A program made the translations under genes and the position numbers. Positions 1-10,631 of a stretch of 64,000 nt of DNA are shown in pieces. The notes below the pieces were generated by a model. That model ran no database searches. It was not told the origin of the DNA and was given only the letters and a program-made list of their open reading frames with translations. The stretch covers positions 62,001 through 126,000 of the forward strand of contig NZ_LJHY01000002.1 of NCBI RefSeq assembly GCF_001295795.1. The letters run 5' to 3'. Source of the stretch: Novosphingobium sp. AAP83 (lineage in GTDB: Bacteria > Pseudomonadota > Alphaproteobacteria > Sphingomonadales > Sphingomonadaceae). How positions within the stretch are numbered: position 1 is the stretch's first letter; each line of letters opens with the position of its first letter.

Positions 1-1377
1 CAACAGGCCCCAAACCGCGCGCAATCCCAGTGCGTCTCCGCCCTTGGGGCGTCCCGGCTTTGCGGCAGGCCGCCAAGCGAATGTATCAAAGTGAGCCCAA
101 TCGACGCCATCGCTCACAAATCTATCAAGAAACAGCGCCGCAACACTCGCCCCAGCAAAGCCGTTCGCAGGGGAATTTTGCAGGTCGGCCACGTCGGACT
201 TCAGATATTCACGATAGCCTTCGAACAATGGCAACCGCCAGCAGGCATCGTCCCGCTCCAGCCCTGCTGCCAGCAATTGATCAGCCGTGGCATCCTTGCG
301 CGCAAACATCGCGGGCAAATCAGGCCCCAAAGCCACGCGCGCTGCGCCGGTCAATGTGGCAAAATCAATGACCAGTTCAGGGTTCAATTCGCAAGCCCGC
401 ACCAGGGCATCGCCCAGCACCAGCCGCCCCTCGGCATCGGTATTGGTCACCTCGACCGAAAGGCCATTGCGCGCCCGCAGAATATCGCCGGGACGGAAAG
501 CATTGCCGGAAATGGCATTTTCCACAGCAGGCACAAGTACATGCAGCCGGATCTTCAACCCCAGCGTCATGATCAGGCCCGCCAGCGCCAGCGCATGCGC
601 CGCGCCGCCCATGTCCTTTTTCATCAAAGCCATGCCCGATGATGGCTTGATATCCAGCCCGCCGGAATCAAAGCACACGCCCTTGCCAACAATCGCCACG
701 CGCGGATGTTTGGGATCGCCCCACTCCATTTCGATCAGGCGCGGTGCATGACTGCGCGCAGCGGCCCGGCCCACCGCATGGACCATCGGATAATCCCGCT
801 CCAGCAGATCGCCCGAAACCACATGGATTTCGGCATGATAGGTCTTGGCCAGCGCGCGCGCTTCGGCTTCCATCTGGGCAGGCCCCATATCTTCGGCAGG
901 GGTGTTCACCAGATCGCGCACCATCAGCACAGCCGCCGCCTCGGCCAAGGCAGCCTCGATCAGCGCGACTTCTGCCGTTAGCAAAATGCGCGGTTCTGTT
1001 TCCTTGGCATCCTTGCGATAGCGGTCAAACCGGTATTGCCCCGTCACCCAGCCATGCAGCGCCCTGCCCACCGGACCGCCCACCGGGCCACCCACGCGGC
1101 GATAGGTTCCACCGGGCAGGACATCGGCCAGCTTGGCCAGGCACCACGACGAAAGGTTGTTCACATTGGCCACGCCCGAAACCGCGAACCAGCCGTCACC
1201 GTCAGGCACAATCGCATATTCATATCCGCCGCCTTCAAACTTCTGCGCAGCAATGCTGGCGCGCTGCCCCGCATTCAGGCTTTTCAGGAAATCAGGCAGC
1301 GTCGTCTTGTCGACAAGGTGAAGGGCAATGGCCTGCTGGCCGCGATCAGGCTGGATCAGCGCGTTTCTGTCGTTCAT
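1..1377 (-). CDS. Leucyl aminopeptidase family M17 (C-terminus cut by window edge)
   Basis: Cytosolic zinc/manganese aminopeptidase that removes N-terminal residues from peptides. My translation from the ATG at 1377-1375 stays open for 459 codons to the window edge, so at most a few C-terminal residues should be missing compared with the usual length of about 460-480. The C-terminal catalytic domain is intact: K232 and D237 in VGKGVCFDSGG, D255 in KKDMGG, and the M17 signature NTDAEGRL at 312-319, which supplies D314 and E316. These match the metal ligands and catalytic lysine of E. coli PepA. The N-terminal domain (about 1-150) is weakly conserved, as is usual. It is divergent from map with 100 bases between the starts. 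The family call is firm; substrate preference is not visible. Confidence 0.93.
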   Translation of the reverse strand, partial: MNDRNALIQPDRGQQAIALHLVDKTTLPDFLKSLNAGQRASIAAQKFEGGGYEYAIVPDGDGWFAVSGVANVNNLSSWCLAKLADVLPGGTYRRVGGPVGGPVGRALHGWVTGQYRFDRYRKDAKETEPRILLTAEVALIEAALAEAAAVLMVRDLVNTPAEDMGPAQMEAEARALAKTYHAEIHVVSGDLLERDYPMVHAVGRAAARSHAPRLIEMEWGDPKHPRVAIVGKGVCFDSGGLDIKPSSGMALMKKDMGGAAHALALAGLIMTLGLKIRLHVLVPAVENAISGNAFRPGDILRARNGLSVEVTNTDAEGRLVLGDALVRACELNPELVIDFATLTGAARVALGPDLPAMFARKDATADQLLAAGLERDDACWRLPLFEGYREYLKSDVADLQNSPANGFAGASVAALFLDRFVSDGVDWAHFDTFAWRPAAKPGRPKGGDALGLRAVWGLL

Positions 1378-1477
1378 ATCGCTCCTATTCATGCCGCAGA
1401 GCACGGCCTGTTGCGAGAGGAAACTGCATTTGCGGCAACGTCTCGCAATTTGCGCGCAACCTCGCTATATGCCCCGC

Positions 1478-2907
<1,430 letters not shown>

Positions 2908-3066
2908 TTTGTCCACTTTTATAACAAGTTGAAGCGGCGCCCGAAACAGCCGGGCAATGCATCAGAGCGGGGGTGGGCCTGTGGACGGGCAAGCCTCCAT
3001 GTGAACCATAACCCCACTTATCCCCCCGGAACCTCTCCACCGGGGCAAGAAGAAGAAGGACCAGCA

Positions 3067-4476
3067 ATGGCAACTGCAAAGGACATTCTCGCCCGCATCA
3101 AGGACGAGGAAATTGAGTGGGTCGATCTGCGTTTCACCGATCCCAAGGGAAAGTGGCAGCACCTCACCATGGTCGCCGGTCTGCTCGGCGAAGATGAGCT
3201 TGAAGATGGCCTGATGTTTGACGGTTCGTCGATCGAAGGCTGGAAGGCCATCAACGAATCGGATATGATCCTCAAGCCCGATCTGACCGCAGTTTACATT
3301 GATCCGTTCTCGGCCACGCCGATGATGATCATCTGCTGCGATATCGTCGAACCATCGACCGGCGAACTTTATGCCCGCGATCCACGCTCAACCGCCAAGC
3401 GCGCTGAAGCCTTCGTCAAAACCTCGGGCGTGGGCGATACGGTCTACGTTGGTCCTGAAGCCGAATTCTTCCTGTTCGACGACGTCAAGTTCTATGACGG
3501 CTACGATGGCAACGGCTTCAAGATCGATGACATCGAACTGCCAACCAACTCGAACCGTGATTATGAAGGTGGCAACCTCGCCCACCGTCCCCGCGCCAAG
3601 GGCGGCTACTTCCCCGTCGCTCCTGTCGATAGCTGCGTAGATATCCGTGGCGAAATGGTCTCGACCATGATCGAAATGGGCCTGCCTTGCGATAAGCACC
3701 ACCACGAAGTGGCCTCGGCACAGCACGAACTCGGCCTCACCTTCGGTACGCTGGTGCAAACCGCTGACCGTATGCAGGTTTACAAGTACGTCGTGCAGCA
3801 GGTCGCACAGGCCTATGGCAAGACGGCAACCTTCATGCCCAAGCCGATCAAGACCGACAACGGTTCGGGCATGCACACCCACATCTCGATCTGGGAAGCA
3901 GGCAAGCCCCTGTTCGCTGGCAACGGCTATGCCGGTCTGTCGGACATGTGCCTCTACTTCATCGGCGGCGTGATCAAGCATGCCAAGGCCCTGAACGCCT
4001 TCACCAACCCCACCACCAACAGCTACAAGCGTCTGGTACCGGGCTATGAAGCACCCGTTCTGCTGGCTTACTCGGCCCGCAACCGTTCGGCTTCATGCCG
4101 TATCCCTTACGGTGCCGGTTCGAAGGCAAAGCGCGTCGAATTCCGCTTCCCCGATGCGATGGCCAACCCTTACTTGTGCTATGCAGCCCTGCTGATGGCC
4201 GGTCTTGACGGCATCAAGAACAAGATCCACCCGGGCGAAGCTATGGACAAGAACCTCTACGATCTGCCACCGGCAGAACTCGCAGAAGTTCCAACCGTGT
4301 GCGGCAGCCTGCGTGAAGCGCTTGACAGCCTTGAAGCCGATCATGAATTCCTGCTTCAGGGTGGCGTGTTCACCAAGGACCAGATCGAAGCTTACATCGA
4401 ACTGAAGTGGCCAGAAGTCATGCGTTGGGAAACCACGCCTTCGGCTGTCGAATTCGACATGTACTACTCGCTCTGA
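3067..4476 (+). CDS. glnA: Glutamine synthetase type I
   Basis: ATP-dependent synthesis of glutamine from glutamate and ammonium; dodecameric cytosolic enzyme. The ATG at 3067 follows an AAGAAGAAGGA ribosome-binding stretch and gives 469 residues, the standard GS-I length, starting [20 protein letters not shown]. The beta-grasp domain is at about 15-95 and the catalytic domain follows, with the ATP-binding lysine/glycine-rich segment around [14 protein letters not shown]. The adenylylation tyrosine Y398 (KNLYDLP, equivalent to E. coli Tyr397) is present, so GlnE control is expected. A small CCCCGG/CCGGGG hairpin at 3024-3045 lies just before the ribosome-binding site. A strong terminator follows, closing the glnBA unit. 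Confidence 0.98.
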   Translation: MATAKDILARIKDEEIEWVDLRFTDPKGKWQHLTMVAGLLGEDELEDGLMFDGSSIEGWKAINESDMILKPDLTAVYIDPFSATPMMIICCDIVEPSTGELYARDPRSTAKRAEAFVKTSGVGDTVYVGPEAEFFLFDDVKFYDGYDGNGFKIDDIELPTNSNRDYEGGNLAHRPRAKGGYFPVAPVDSCVDIRGEMVSTMIEMGLPCDKHHHEVASAQHELGLTFGTLVQTADRMQVYKYVVQQVAQAYGKTATFMPKPIKTDNGSGMHTHISIWEAGKPLFAGNGYAGLSDMCLYFIGGVIKHAKALNAFTNPTTNSYKRLVPGYEAPVLLAYSARNRSASCRIPYGAGSKAKRVEFRFPDAMANPYLCYAALLMAGLDGIKNKIHPGEAMDKNLYDLPPAELAEVPTVCGSLREALDSLEADHEFLLQGGVFTKDQIEAYIELKWPEVMRWETTPSAVEFDMYYSL

Positions 4477-4502
4477 TTTTTCAGACCGACGAAACAAGAA
4501 TG

Positions 4503-4531
4503 GGCGTCCGGGAAACCGGGCGCCTTTTTCT
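4503..4531 (+). terminator. Rho-independent terminator of glnA
   Basis: A nine-pair stem (GGCGTCCGG with CCGGGCGCC, one G-U pair) is closed by a GAAA tetraloop and followed by TTTTTCTTT. It starts 27 bases after the glnA stop. Confidence 0.9.
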
Positions 4532-4684
4532 TTGGGCCACGGATCGCTCCACCCCGGCGGACAACGCCCCAGATCGTGATTTTTTCCACAGCAGGCGACG
4601 ACCTGAGTTGAACGGTTATGAGCGCCAGATGAACCGAGGCCCGCGTACCTTATCGAATCCGGCCAGTTCGTTATTGATAAGCCC

Positions 4685-5170
4685 ATGCTTCGTAAACTGA
4701 TCGCAACGCTCCTCGCACTCATGTCTCTCGCCGTAATGCCCGCTGCCGCCCATGCGCGGTTGCAGTGCGTAACTTATGCCAGGCAGATTTCAGACGTGCA
4801 GATCATGGGCAATGCACGCGATTGGTGGGGCAACGCCGAAGGCACTTATGAGCGTGGAAATCAGCCTAAGGCTGGCGCCGTTCTCGCATTCTCGGGCACC
4901 CGCGCCATGCCGTATGGCCACGTTGCCGTCGTCCGCAAACTCGTTGATGCCCGCCACATTCTGATCGATCATGCAAACTGGTCAGGTCCCGGAGCGGTTG
5001 ATCGCGGCGTTGTCGCAGTCGATGTATCGGCTGCTGGTGATTGGAGCGAAGTCCGCGTCTGGTACGCGCCAACCAAGTCAGTGGGCCTGCGCGCCAGCCC
5101 TGCCCACGGCTTCATCTATCCTCGCACCCTCACCGCAACAGCGGCGGTCAAGGCAGACGCCAAGGGCTGA
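4685..5170 (+). CDS. Secreted CHAP-domain protein (putative peptidoglycan amidase/endopeptidase)
   Basis: A 161-residue protein with a clear signal peptide (about 1-24, ending AAAHA). The mature part opens directly with the CHAP nucleophile region LQCVTYAR (C28), followed by DWWGNA and the second catalytic element YGHVAVV with H79, then DHANW. CHAP domains are papain-like cysteine hydrolases that usually cut peptidoglycan peptides. There is no separate cell-wall-binding domain, so it is a minimal secreted CHAP protein as found in many sphingomonads. The ribosome-binding site is weak. Its stop is six bases from the convergent stop of the GGDEF-EAL gene and no terminator is visible between them. 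Confidence 0.82.
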   Translation: MLRKLIATLLALMSLAVMPAAAHARLQCVTYARQISDVQIMGNARDWWGNAEGTYERGNQPKAGAVLAFSGTRAMPYGHVAVVRKLVDARHILIDHANWSGPGAVDRGVVAVDVSAAGDWSEVRVWYAPTKSVGLRASPAHGFIYPRTLTATAAVKADAKG

Positions 5171-5176
5171 TAACGC

Positions 5177-7468
5177 TCAAGCACGCAAAGCCTCTTCGGG
5201 CACCGGCAGCAGCAACGCCAAGGCTTCTTCCGGTGGCATAGGCTTCCAGAACAAGTACCCCTGTATCATCTGGCATCCGGCAGCCTGCACCAGTGCTCGT
5301 TGCACAGGCGTTTCAACACCTTCTGCCACAACCTTCATCCGCAATGTATGGCCCAGCGACACAATCGCGCGCAGAATGGAATGCGCATCCAGATCAGCTT
5401 CTATATTCTGGACAAATGAACGGTCGATCTTGATCCGGTCGAACTGGAACGAGCGCAGATAGCTGAGCGACGAATAACCGATCCCGAAATCATCCAATGC
5501 GATACGGAATCCCCGGTAATTCAGTTCCTTGAGGACTTCGATCACATGCTCGCTGCGGTCCAGCATCACGCCTTCCGTCACTTCCAGGATAAACCGGTTC
5601 GGATCGGCTCCCGTCTCGCGCAGCAGCGCATCAATGGTCGTGAGGAAATCGCTGGCCATAATCTGCAACGGCGACAAATTTACCGAGATATCGCTGTCTG
5701 GCCAATCACGACATTCTGTAAATGCCTTGCGCAGCACCCAATTGCCCAGCGGCACCATCATTCCTGATTGTTCTGCCACCGGTACAAACAAGTTGGGCCG
5801 GATGGCCCCACGTTCCGGATGCGGCCAGCGCAACAGGGCTTCAAACCCTTGAATCTTGCCGTCAACCTCATCAACGATTGGCTGGTAGGCCAATGCCAGT
5901 TCATCCCGCGCGATGGCCCGGCGCAATTCCATTTCCATTTCGCGGCGAAGCTTTACAGACGCATCCATATCGCGCGTAAACCGGCGATAGCGCATACGGC
6001 CCCGCTGCTTGGCGCGGTAAAGCGCGATGTCGGATCTGCGCAACAACTCGCCGGGATCCTCGCTCTGTTCCGGCCCCCAACTGATCCCGCAAGAACAACT
6101 GATATCAAGGTTGCTTCCGGAAATCATGAACGGCTCGCTCATCACTGCCATGATCTGCCGGCCGATCATATCAGCGGCTTCTTTGCCTCCGATGGAACGC
6201 CGCAACAGCACAAACTCGTCGCCGCCAAAACGCGAAAGGAAATCATCCGGTGGCAGCGACTTGCGCAAACGCAATGCCACTTGTCGCACAACTTCGTCAC
6301 CTACCTGATGCCCAAGCGTATCGTTCACCACCTTGAACCGGTCAATATCGATATAGGCCACGAAGACATCGCCCAGTTCGCGCCGTTCTACACAGGCCGA
6401 AAGCTCTTGCTGCAATTGCTGCATGAAATGCGTGCGATTGGGCAAACCAGACATAGCATCGTGCATCGCGTTGTGTTGTGCCTGCGCTTCGCTGGCAATC
6501 AATTCACCGGTCGTCCTTCGCATCCGCCGCACGATAATCGCTCCGCCTGCAACTACGCCCAGGAAGAACAGGAGATAAATCGCCAGCAGTGGCGCAGTGC
6601 GCCGCAAGATCGCCGGTCCTGGCGGTTTTGCAACCCAGGACAAATAGCCGACCTTGGCATCAGCGATGTCGGTCAGCGACAATGCATTCCGGCCAGTTGC
6701 CATGTCTGGCTGCATGGTCAGGCGCACATCTGAAAGCAATAACGAACCGCCGATGTCGGCGATAACCCGTTCATCGAAATGGCGCACCAGCACGATATAG
6801 TCAGGCGCACCGCGCAGCAACGCGGGTTGAACGTCGGGAACAATCGATGCCACGGCCAGAAACGCCGGTTTGCCTTCGTGCCGCGCCAAAGATGCCAGTC
6901 CTCGAGGGATGGGTAGCCCTTTGGCATCATAGGGCCAGCTTACGCCGCCATGTTTGCGCGATTGCGCAGGCCGCATTTTGCTGCGACTTTCGTGCGCAGA
7001 GCGTTTGATCAATTCACGGACTTGGTGTTCCAGCGCTCCAAGCTGGCACTGACCTTCCAGCTTGACGCCCCTCCAGCAATGCACCACCCTTCCATCGAAG
7101 CGAACATGGTAGAGGCGGTCAATTCCTTGGCTACCCCAAAAATATCCTGCCAGAAACTCGCGAGCCCACGGTTCGAAGTCCGGGCTATTCAGCTTGGTAA
7201 CGGCATCATCCCACCGGACTTGCAGCATACCAGCTTCGGCAATCTTGCGGCCGTTGCGTTCAACAAAGCGTTGCACCAACTGCCTTTCTTCTGTTCGGGC
7301 ATATTCATCGGCAATGTTCGTAGAATTGCGAAACGCCATAACCAACGCTGCGGTGAGCGCCAAAAGAGCCAGGAAGGTAGCCGCAATAATCCAGCCGGCG
7401 CTGGTCGCACCTGCCGCCTTTTGCGATCTTTCTCGCCGAAAAGAAGGCAGCTTCCTCATTATCTTCAT
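5177..7468 (-). CDS. CHASE4-GGDEF-EAL membrane signalling protein (cyclic di-GMP turnover)
   Basis: Start taken at the ATG at 7468 (MKIMRKLP), since the longer frame begins with TTG. About 763 residues. A membrane helix at roughly 25-46, a periplasmic CHASE4-like sensor region to about 285, a second helix at about 290-312, then GGDEF (about 330-490) and EAL (about 500-750). The diguanylate cyclase signature RFGGDEF is intact. The EAL part keeps GFEALLRW, VNLSP, DDFGIGYSSL, KIDRSF and VAEGVET, so phosphodiesterase activity is likely. At the I-site position, where RxxD is expected five residues before GGDEF, the sequence is PPDD, so product feedback inhibition is probably absent. Net activity cannot be told from sequence. 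Confidence 0.92.
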   Translation of the reverse strand: MKIMRKLPSFRRERSQKAAGATSAGWIIAATFLALLALTAALVMAFRNSTNIADEYARTEERQLVQRFVERNGRKIAEAGMLQVRWDDAVTKLNSPDFEPWAREFLAGYFWGSQGIDRLYHVRFDGRVVHCWRGVKLEGQCQLGALEHQVRELIKRSAHESRSKMRPAQSRKHGGVSWPYDAKGLPIPRGLASLARHEGKPAFLAVASIVPDVQPALLRGAPDYIVLVRHFDERVIADIGGSLLLSDVRLTMQPDMATGRNALSLTDIADAKVGYLSWVAKPPGPAILRRTAPLLAIYLLFFLGVVAGGAIIVRRMRRTTGELIASEAQAQHNAMHDAMSGLPNRTHFMQQLQQELSACVERRELGDVFVAYIDIDRFKVVNDTLGHQVGDEVVRQVALRLRKSLPPDDFLSRFGGDEFVLLRRSIGGKEAADMIGRQIMAVMSEPFMISGSNLDISCSCGISWGPEQSEDPGELLRRSDIALYRAKQRGRMRYRRFTRDMDASVKLRREMEMELRRAIARDELALAYQPIVDEVDGKIQGFEALLRWPHPERGAIRPNLFVPVAEQSGMMVPLGNWVLRKAFTECRDWPDSDISVNLSPLQIMASDFLTTIDALLRETGADPNRFILEVTEGVMLDRSEHVIEVLKELNYRGFRIALDDFGIGYSSLSYLRSFQFDRIKIDRSFVQNIEADLDAHSILRAIVSLGHTLRMKVVAEGVETPVQRALVQAAGCQMIQGYLFWKPMPPEEALALLLPVPEEALRA

Positions 7469-7622
7469 GATTAGCAAACGGTTACAAAGAAATGGTTATC
7501 AGGAGAGGCTGTGGAAACCACAAGTCACGCGCAGAGCGCTGATCTGTCGATGGAACAAATCCGGGTGCTCACGGATTGCTTGGGTGAGAACACCTGACGG
7601 GAGGGTCTCCGGGAGAATTCTC

Positions 7623-7769
7623 ATGCTGTTAACCGTCGCGCTTGTTCTACTTGTGTTGTGGGTGCTTGGCGTCTTTGCCTTCAAAATCACCGCAGGCGTT
7701 ATCCACATCCTGCTCGTTCTCGCCCTGATTGTCGGTCTGGTGCAGCTCTTTCGTGGCCGCCGGGGCTGA
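7623..7769 (+). CDS. 48-residue membrane protein, lmo0937/DUF5670-like
   Basis: Starts at ATG 7623 with a GGGAGA ribosome-binding site seven bases upstream. The product is almost entirely hydrophobic, two transmembrane stretches (about 2-18 and 23-42) separated by FKITAGVIH and ending in a basic tail, QLFRGRRG. This matches the small lmo0937-type family, which is common in stress regulons of many bacteria; its function is unknown. It is a single-gene unit: the GGDEF gene diverges upstream and an intrinsic terminator follows 57 bases downstream. Confidence 0.75.
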   Translation: MLLTVALVLLVLWVLGVFAFKITAGVIHILLVLALIVGLVQLFRGRRG

Positions 7770-7826
7770 ACATCCAAACCGCACAGGAGACAGGTTGCAC
7801 TATGCAACGCTAATGCCTAGCTTCGG

Positions 7827-7872
7827 GGGCGTGGAACATCGGACCAGAAACCGTCCGGGACACGCCCTTTTT
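7827..7872 (+). terminator. Rho-independent terminator after the small membrane protein gene
   Basis: GGGCGTG pairs with CACGCCC (7827-7833 with 7861-7867), with an inner CGGAC/GTCCG stem, and is followed by TTTTT. It ends 22 bases before the aldehyde dehydrogenase start, isolating the two genes. Confidence 0.75.
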
Positions 7873-7894
7873 AATCTCAGTTTGGGAGTTCGCC

Positions 7895-9319
7895 ATGCGC
7901 GAGAGGCTTCAACATTACATCAATGGCCAGTGGGTCAACAGCGAAGGCGGCACCCGCCACGAAGTCATCAATCCGGCCACCGAAGAAGCTTGCTGCGCTA
8001 TCACTTTGGGAACGCAGGCAGACGTTGACAAGGCCGTGGCTGCCGCGACCGCCGCCTTCAAAACCTTCAGCAAAACCACGCGCGAAGAACGCCTGGCGCT
8101 GATGGACCGGATCATTGCCGAATACAAAAAGCGTGTGCCTGATCTTGCTGCCGCCATGGCCGAGGAAATGGGCGCACCTGTCAGCTTCGCCAGCACGGCA
8201 CAAGTCGGCGCGGGTATTGGCGGGTTCCTTGGCACCATCGCCGCGCTCAAGAACTTCAACTTCTTGGAAGACAACGGCGCTTTCAAAGTCGCCTATGAAC
8301 CCATCGGCGTGGTTGGCATGATCACCCCGTGGAACTGGCCGCTGAACCAGATCGCGCTCAAAGTTGCGCCCGCCATTGCAGCTGGCAACACCATGATCCT
8401 GAAGCCATCGGAAGAGTGCCCCACCAACGCTGCGATTTTTGCTGAAATCCTTGATGCCGCAGGCGTTCCGCCGGGCGTCTTCAACCTCGTTCAGGGTGAT
8501 GGTGCGGGTGTTGGCACCGCAATCAGCTCGCACCCCGGCATTGATATGGTCAGCTTCACCGGCTCTACCCGCGCCGGCATCCTCGTGGCAAAGGCCGCTG
8601 CCGATACGGTCAAGCGCGTGCATCAGGAACTGGGCGGCAAGTCGCCCAATCTGGTGCTGCCCGATGCCGATTTCGCCGCGCATTTGCCGTCGACCGCGTC
8701 TGGCCCCCTCGTCAACAGCGGGCAAAGCTGCATTTCGCCCACGCGCATCCTGGTGCCGCGTGAACGCGCCGATGAAGCCGCCGCATTCGTCTCGGCAATG
8801 TATTCGGCAACCACTGTCGGCGATCCGATGGAAGAAGGCGGACATATTGGCCCTGTCGTCAACAAGGCGCAGTTCGACAAAATTCGCGGGTTGATACAGT
8901 CAGCCATCGATGAAGGCGCAAAGCTTGAAACCGGCGGCCCTGATCTGCCTGCCAACGTCAATCGCGGCTACTATATCAAGCCCACCGTGTTCTCGGGCGT
9001 CACTCCCGATATGCGGATTGCGCAAGAGGAAATCTTTGGCCCCGTCGCCACGATCATGGCCTATGACAGCCTCGATCATGCCATTGAGATCGCCAACGAC
9101 ACGGTTTACGGCCTATCGGCTTGCATCACCGGCGATCCCGCGCAAGCGGCTGCCATCGTGCCGGAACTGCGCGCCGGAGCGGTCGCCATCAACAACTGGG
9201 GGCCAACGCCCGGCGCTCCATTCGGTGGCTACAAGCAATCGGGCAATGGCCGTGAAGGCGGGCTCTATGGCCTCAAGGACTTCATGGAAATGAAATCAAT
9301 CAGCGGCTTGCCTGCCTGA
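7895..9319 (+). CDS. NAD(P)-dependent aldehyde dehydrogenase family protein
   Basis: A 474-residue ALDH-superfamily enzyme that oxidises an aldehyde to the acid. The proton-relay glutamate E245 (QELGGKSPN) and the nucleophile C279 (NSGQSCISPT) are present, as are the cofactor-binding segments TPWNWPLNQ, KPSEECP and SFTGSTRAG, and the C-terminal PFGGYKQSGNGRE. In sphingomonads close relatives are annotated as broad-specificity aldehyde dehydrogenases; the substrate cannot be assigned here. It stands alone between a terminator upstream and a convergent glycosyltransferase downstream, so context does not help. It overlaps the end of that gene by 20 bases. Confidence 0.93.
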   Translation: MRERLQHYINGQWVNSEGGTRHEVINPATEEACCAITLGTQADVDKAVAAATAAFKTFSKTTREERLALMDRIIAEYKKRVPDLAAAMAEEMGAPVSFASTAQVGAGIGGFLGTIAALKNFNFLEDNGAFKVAYEPIGVVGMITPWNWPLNQIALKVAPAIAAGNTMILKPSEECPTNAAIFAEILDAAGVPPGVFNLVQGDGAGVGTAISSHPGIDMVSFTGSTRAGILVAKAAADTVKRVHQELGGKSPNLVLPDADFAAHLPSTASGPLVNSGQSCISPTRILVPRERADEAAAFVSAMYSATTVGDPMEEGGHIGPVVNKAQFDKIRGLIQSAIDEGAKLETGGPDLPANVNRGYYIKPTVFSGVTPDMRIAQEEIFGPVATIMAYDSLDHAIEIANDTVYGLSACITGDPAQAAAIVPELRAGAVAINNWGPTPGAPFGGYKQSGNGREGGLYGLKDFMEMKSISGLPA

Positions 9320-10568
9320 TCAAATCACGATTGGACAGAATACCAGGGCCGTTCCAACCGGAGCGGCCCTTTTCCATGCGTGCTTGCGCCGCCACCAGCG
9401 CCTTGGGGTAGACCTCACCCAACAGCGCCTCAAACGTCTGCCGCCATTCAAAGCGCCCCGCCACATGGCTGCGCGCCGCTTGCCCCATCTGCCGATACGG
9501 CCCGCGCCACAGCGCCACGACCGCTTGGGCCATGGCGGTTGAATCATCCACCGGCACCAGCACTCCGGTTCCCTCGGGCACACGCTCTGGCATCGCGCCG
9601 GATGCCACACCCACAATCGGCAGACCGCTTGCTTGCGCCTCAATCACCGAAATGCCGAAAGTTTCGTCCGCCATTGCCGAAACATAGATGTCGGCAGACG
9701 CCATAGCCCGCGCCAGTTGCGCACGATCCGCAATATAACCCGGAAACGCCACCTGCCAACCACGCGAATGCTCCTCCAGCATCTCGCGCAGCTTGCCATC
9801 GCCGATCAGCACCAACCCGGCATCGAGCGATGACGGCAACCGCTTGAACATTTCCAGCAGCCGATAAGCGCGCTTTTCATTGTCCAGCCGTCCGGCATAA
9901 ACCAGCAGTGGCCCACGCGCGGTCAGGCCCAAGCTATCGCGCCACGCCGGATCGCGACGCTGCGGATGGAACAGTTTGGTATCCACCCCCAAGGCCAGCA
10001 CATCCACATGGCCGATACCATATTCATCCAGCGCCCGCGCCATCACCGTGCTCAGCGTGTAAACGCGGTCAAATTCGCGGTAGGTCAATTGCGCATAGCC
10101 CGTGGCAAGCCGCCGCAACCCGCTCGCCACAAAGCTGCCGAACAAGCTCGACCCTACACGATAGATGTGCGCCTCGGGAAAATCGGTGTGATAACCCGCC
10201 ACCAGCGCCGTCTCCGGAAACGCCTTGGCATAATGGATTGCCGTCCACGGCAGCACCCATGGACACTGTGATTCAATCAGATCGGGCCGGTATCGCTCCA
10301 ACACATCGCGCACCACACCGGTGCGCATGATAAAGCGATAGTTCGGGCTGCCCCGCACTTGTTCGGCCCCCACTTCGGCCCAGATGTGCCGCCCGTCTTC
10401 GACAATGCGGTCTTCCGGGCCGGGTACGATCTGCAGCAACCGGTGCGGTGTATGATCCAGAATATAGCGCCGCTTTTCGCGCAAATAGGTGCCAATCCCC
10501 CCGCCGCCATGCGGCGCATAACTCTGGGTCAGATCGCATAGAAGCAGCGGGCGCAATGCGTTGGTCAT
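9300..10568 (-). CDS. Glycosyltransferase family 4/1-like protein
   Basis: About 422 residues from the ATG at 10568 (MTNALRPLLLCDL); an upstream extension in the same frame looks non-coding. GT-B fold: the N-terminal acceptor domain carries a glycine-rich loop (HGGGGIGTY) near residue 20, and the C-terminal nucleotide-sugar domain shows LVYAGRLDNEKR and the characteristic E-x7-E region ADETFGISVIEAQASGLPI. The family transfers sugars from nucleotide donors to lipids or polysaccharides; neither donor nor acceptor is visible. It follows tamB on the same strand after 63 bases. The last codons include the other strand's terminator, and the stop lies inside the aldehyde dehydrogenase gene. Confidence 0.86.
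   Translation of the reverse strand: MTNALRPLLLCDLTQSYAPHGGGGIGTYLREKRRYILDHTPHRLLQIVPGPEDRIVEDGRHIWAEVGAEQVRGSPNYRFIMRTGVVRDVLERYRPDLIESQCPWVLPWTAIHYAKAFPETALVAGYHTDFPEAHIYRVGSSLFGSFVASGLRRLATGYAQLTYREFDRVYTLSTVMARALDEYGIGHVDVLALGVDTKLFHPQRRDPAWRDSLGLTARGPLLVYAGRLDNEKRAYRLLEMFKRLPSSLDAGLVLIGDGKLREMLEEHSRGWQVAFPGYIADRAQLARAMASADIYVSAMADETFGISVIEAQASGLPIVGVASGAMPERVPEGTGVLVPVDDSTAMAQAVVALWRGPYRQMGQAARSHVAGRFEWRQTFEALLGEVYPKALVAAQARMEKGRSGWNGPGILSNRDLIRQASR
9345..9380 (+). terminator. Terminator of the aldehyde dehydrogenase gene, lying inside the convergent glycosyltransferase gene
   Basis: AGGGCCG (9345-9351) pairs with CGGCCCT (9364-9370), followed by TTTT. It is 25 bases beyond the aldehyde dehydrogenase stop but within the last codons of the opposite-strand gene. 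Confidence 0.65.
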
Positions 10569-10631
10569 ACTTCCCCAAGGCCACGGAGAAGTGTCAGTTT
10601 GAAGTCGGTATTGCACCGCCGTTACAGCAGC

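Noticed and set aside
7551..7576. EcfG-like (general stress) promoter GGAAC-N17-GATT upstream of the small membrane protein
   Set aside because: The -10 half does not match the expected CGTT at N16-17, so there is too little support despite the attractive family link.
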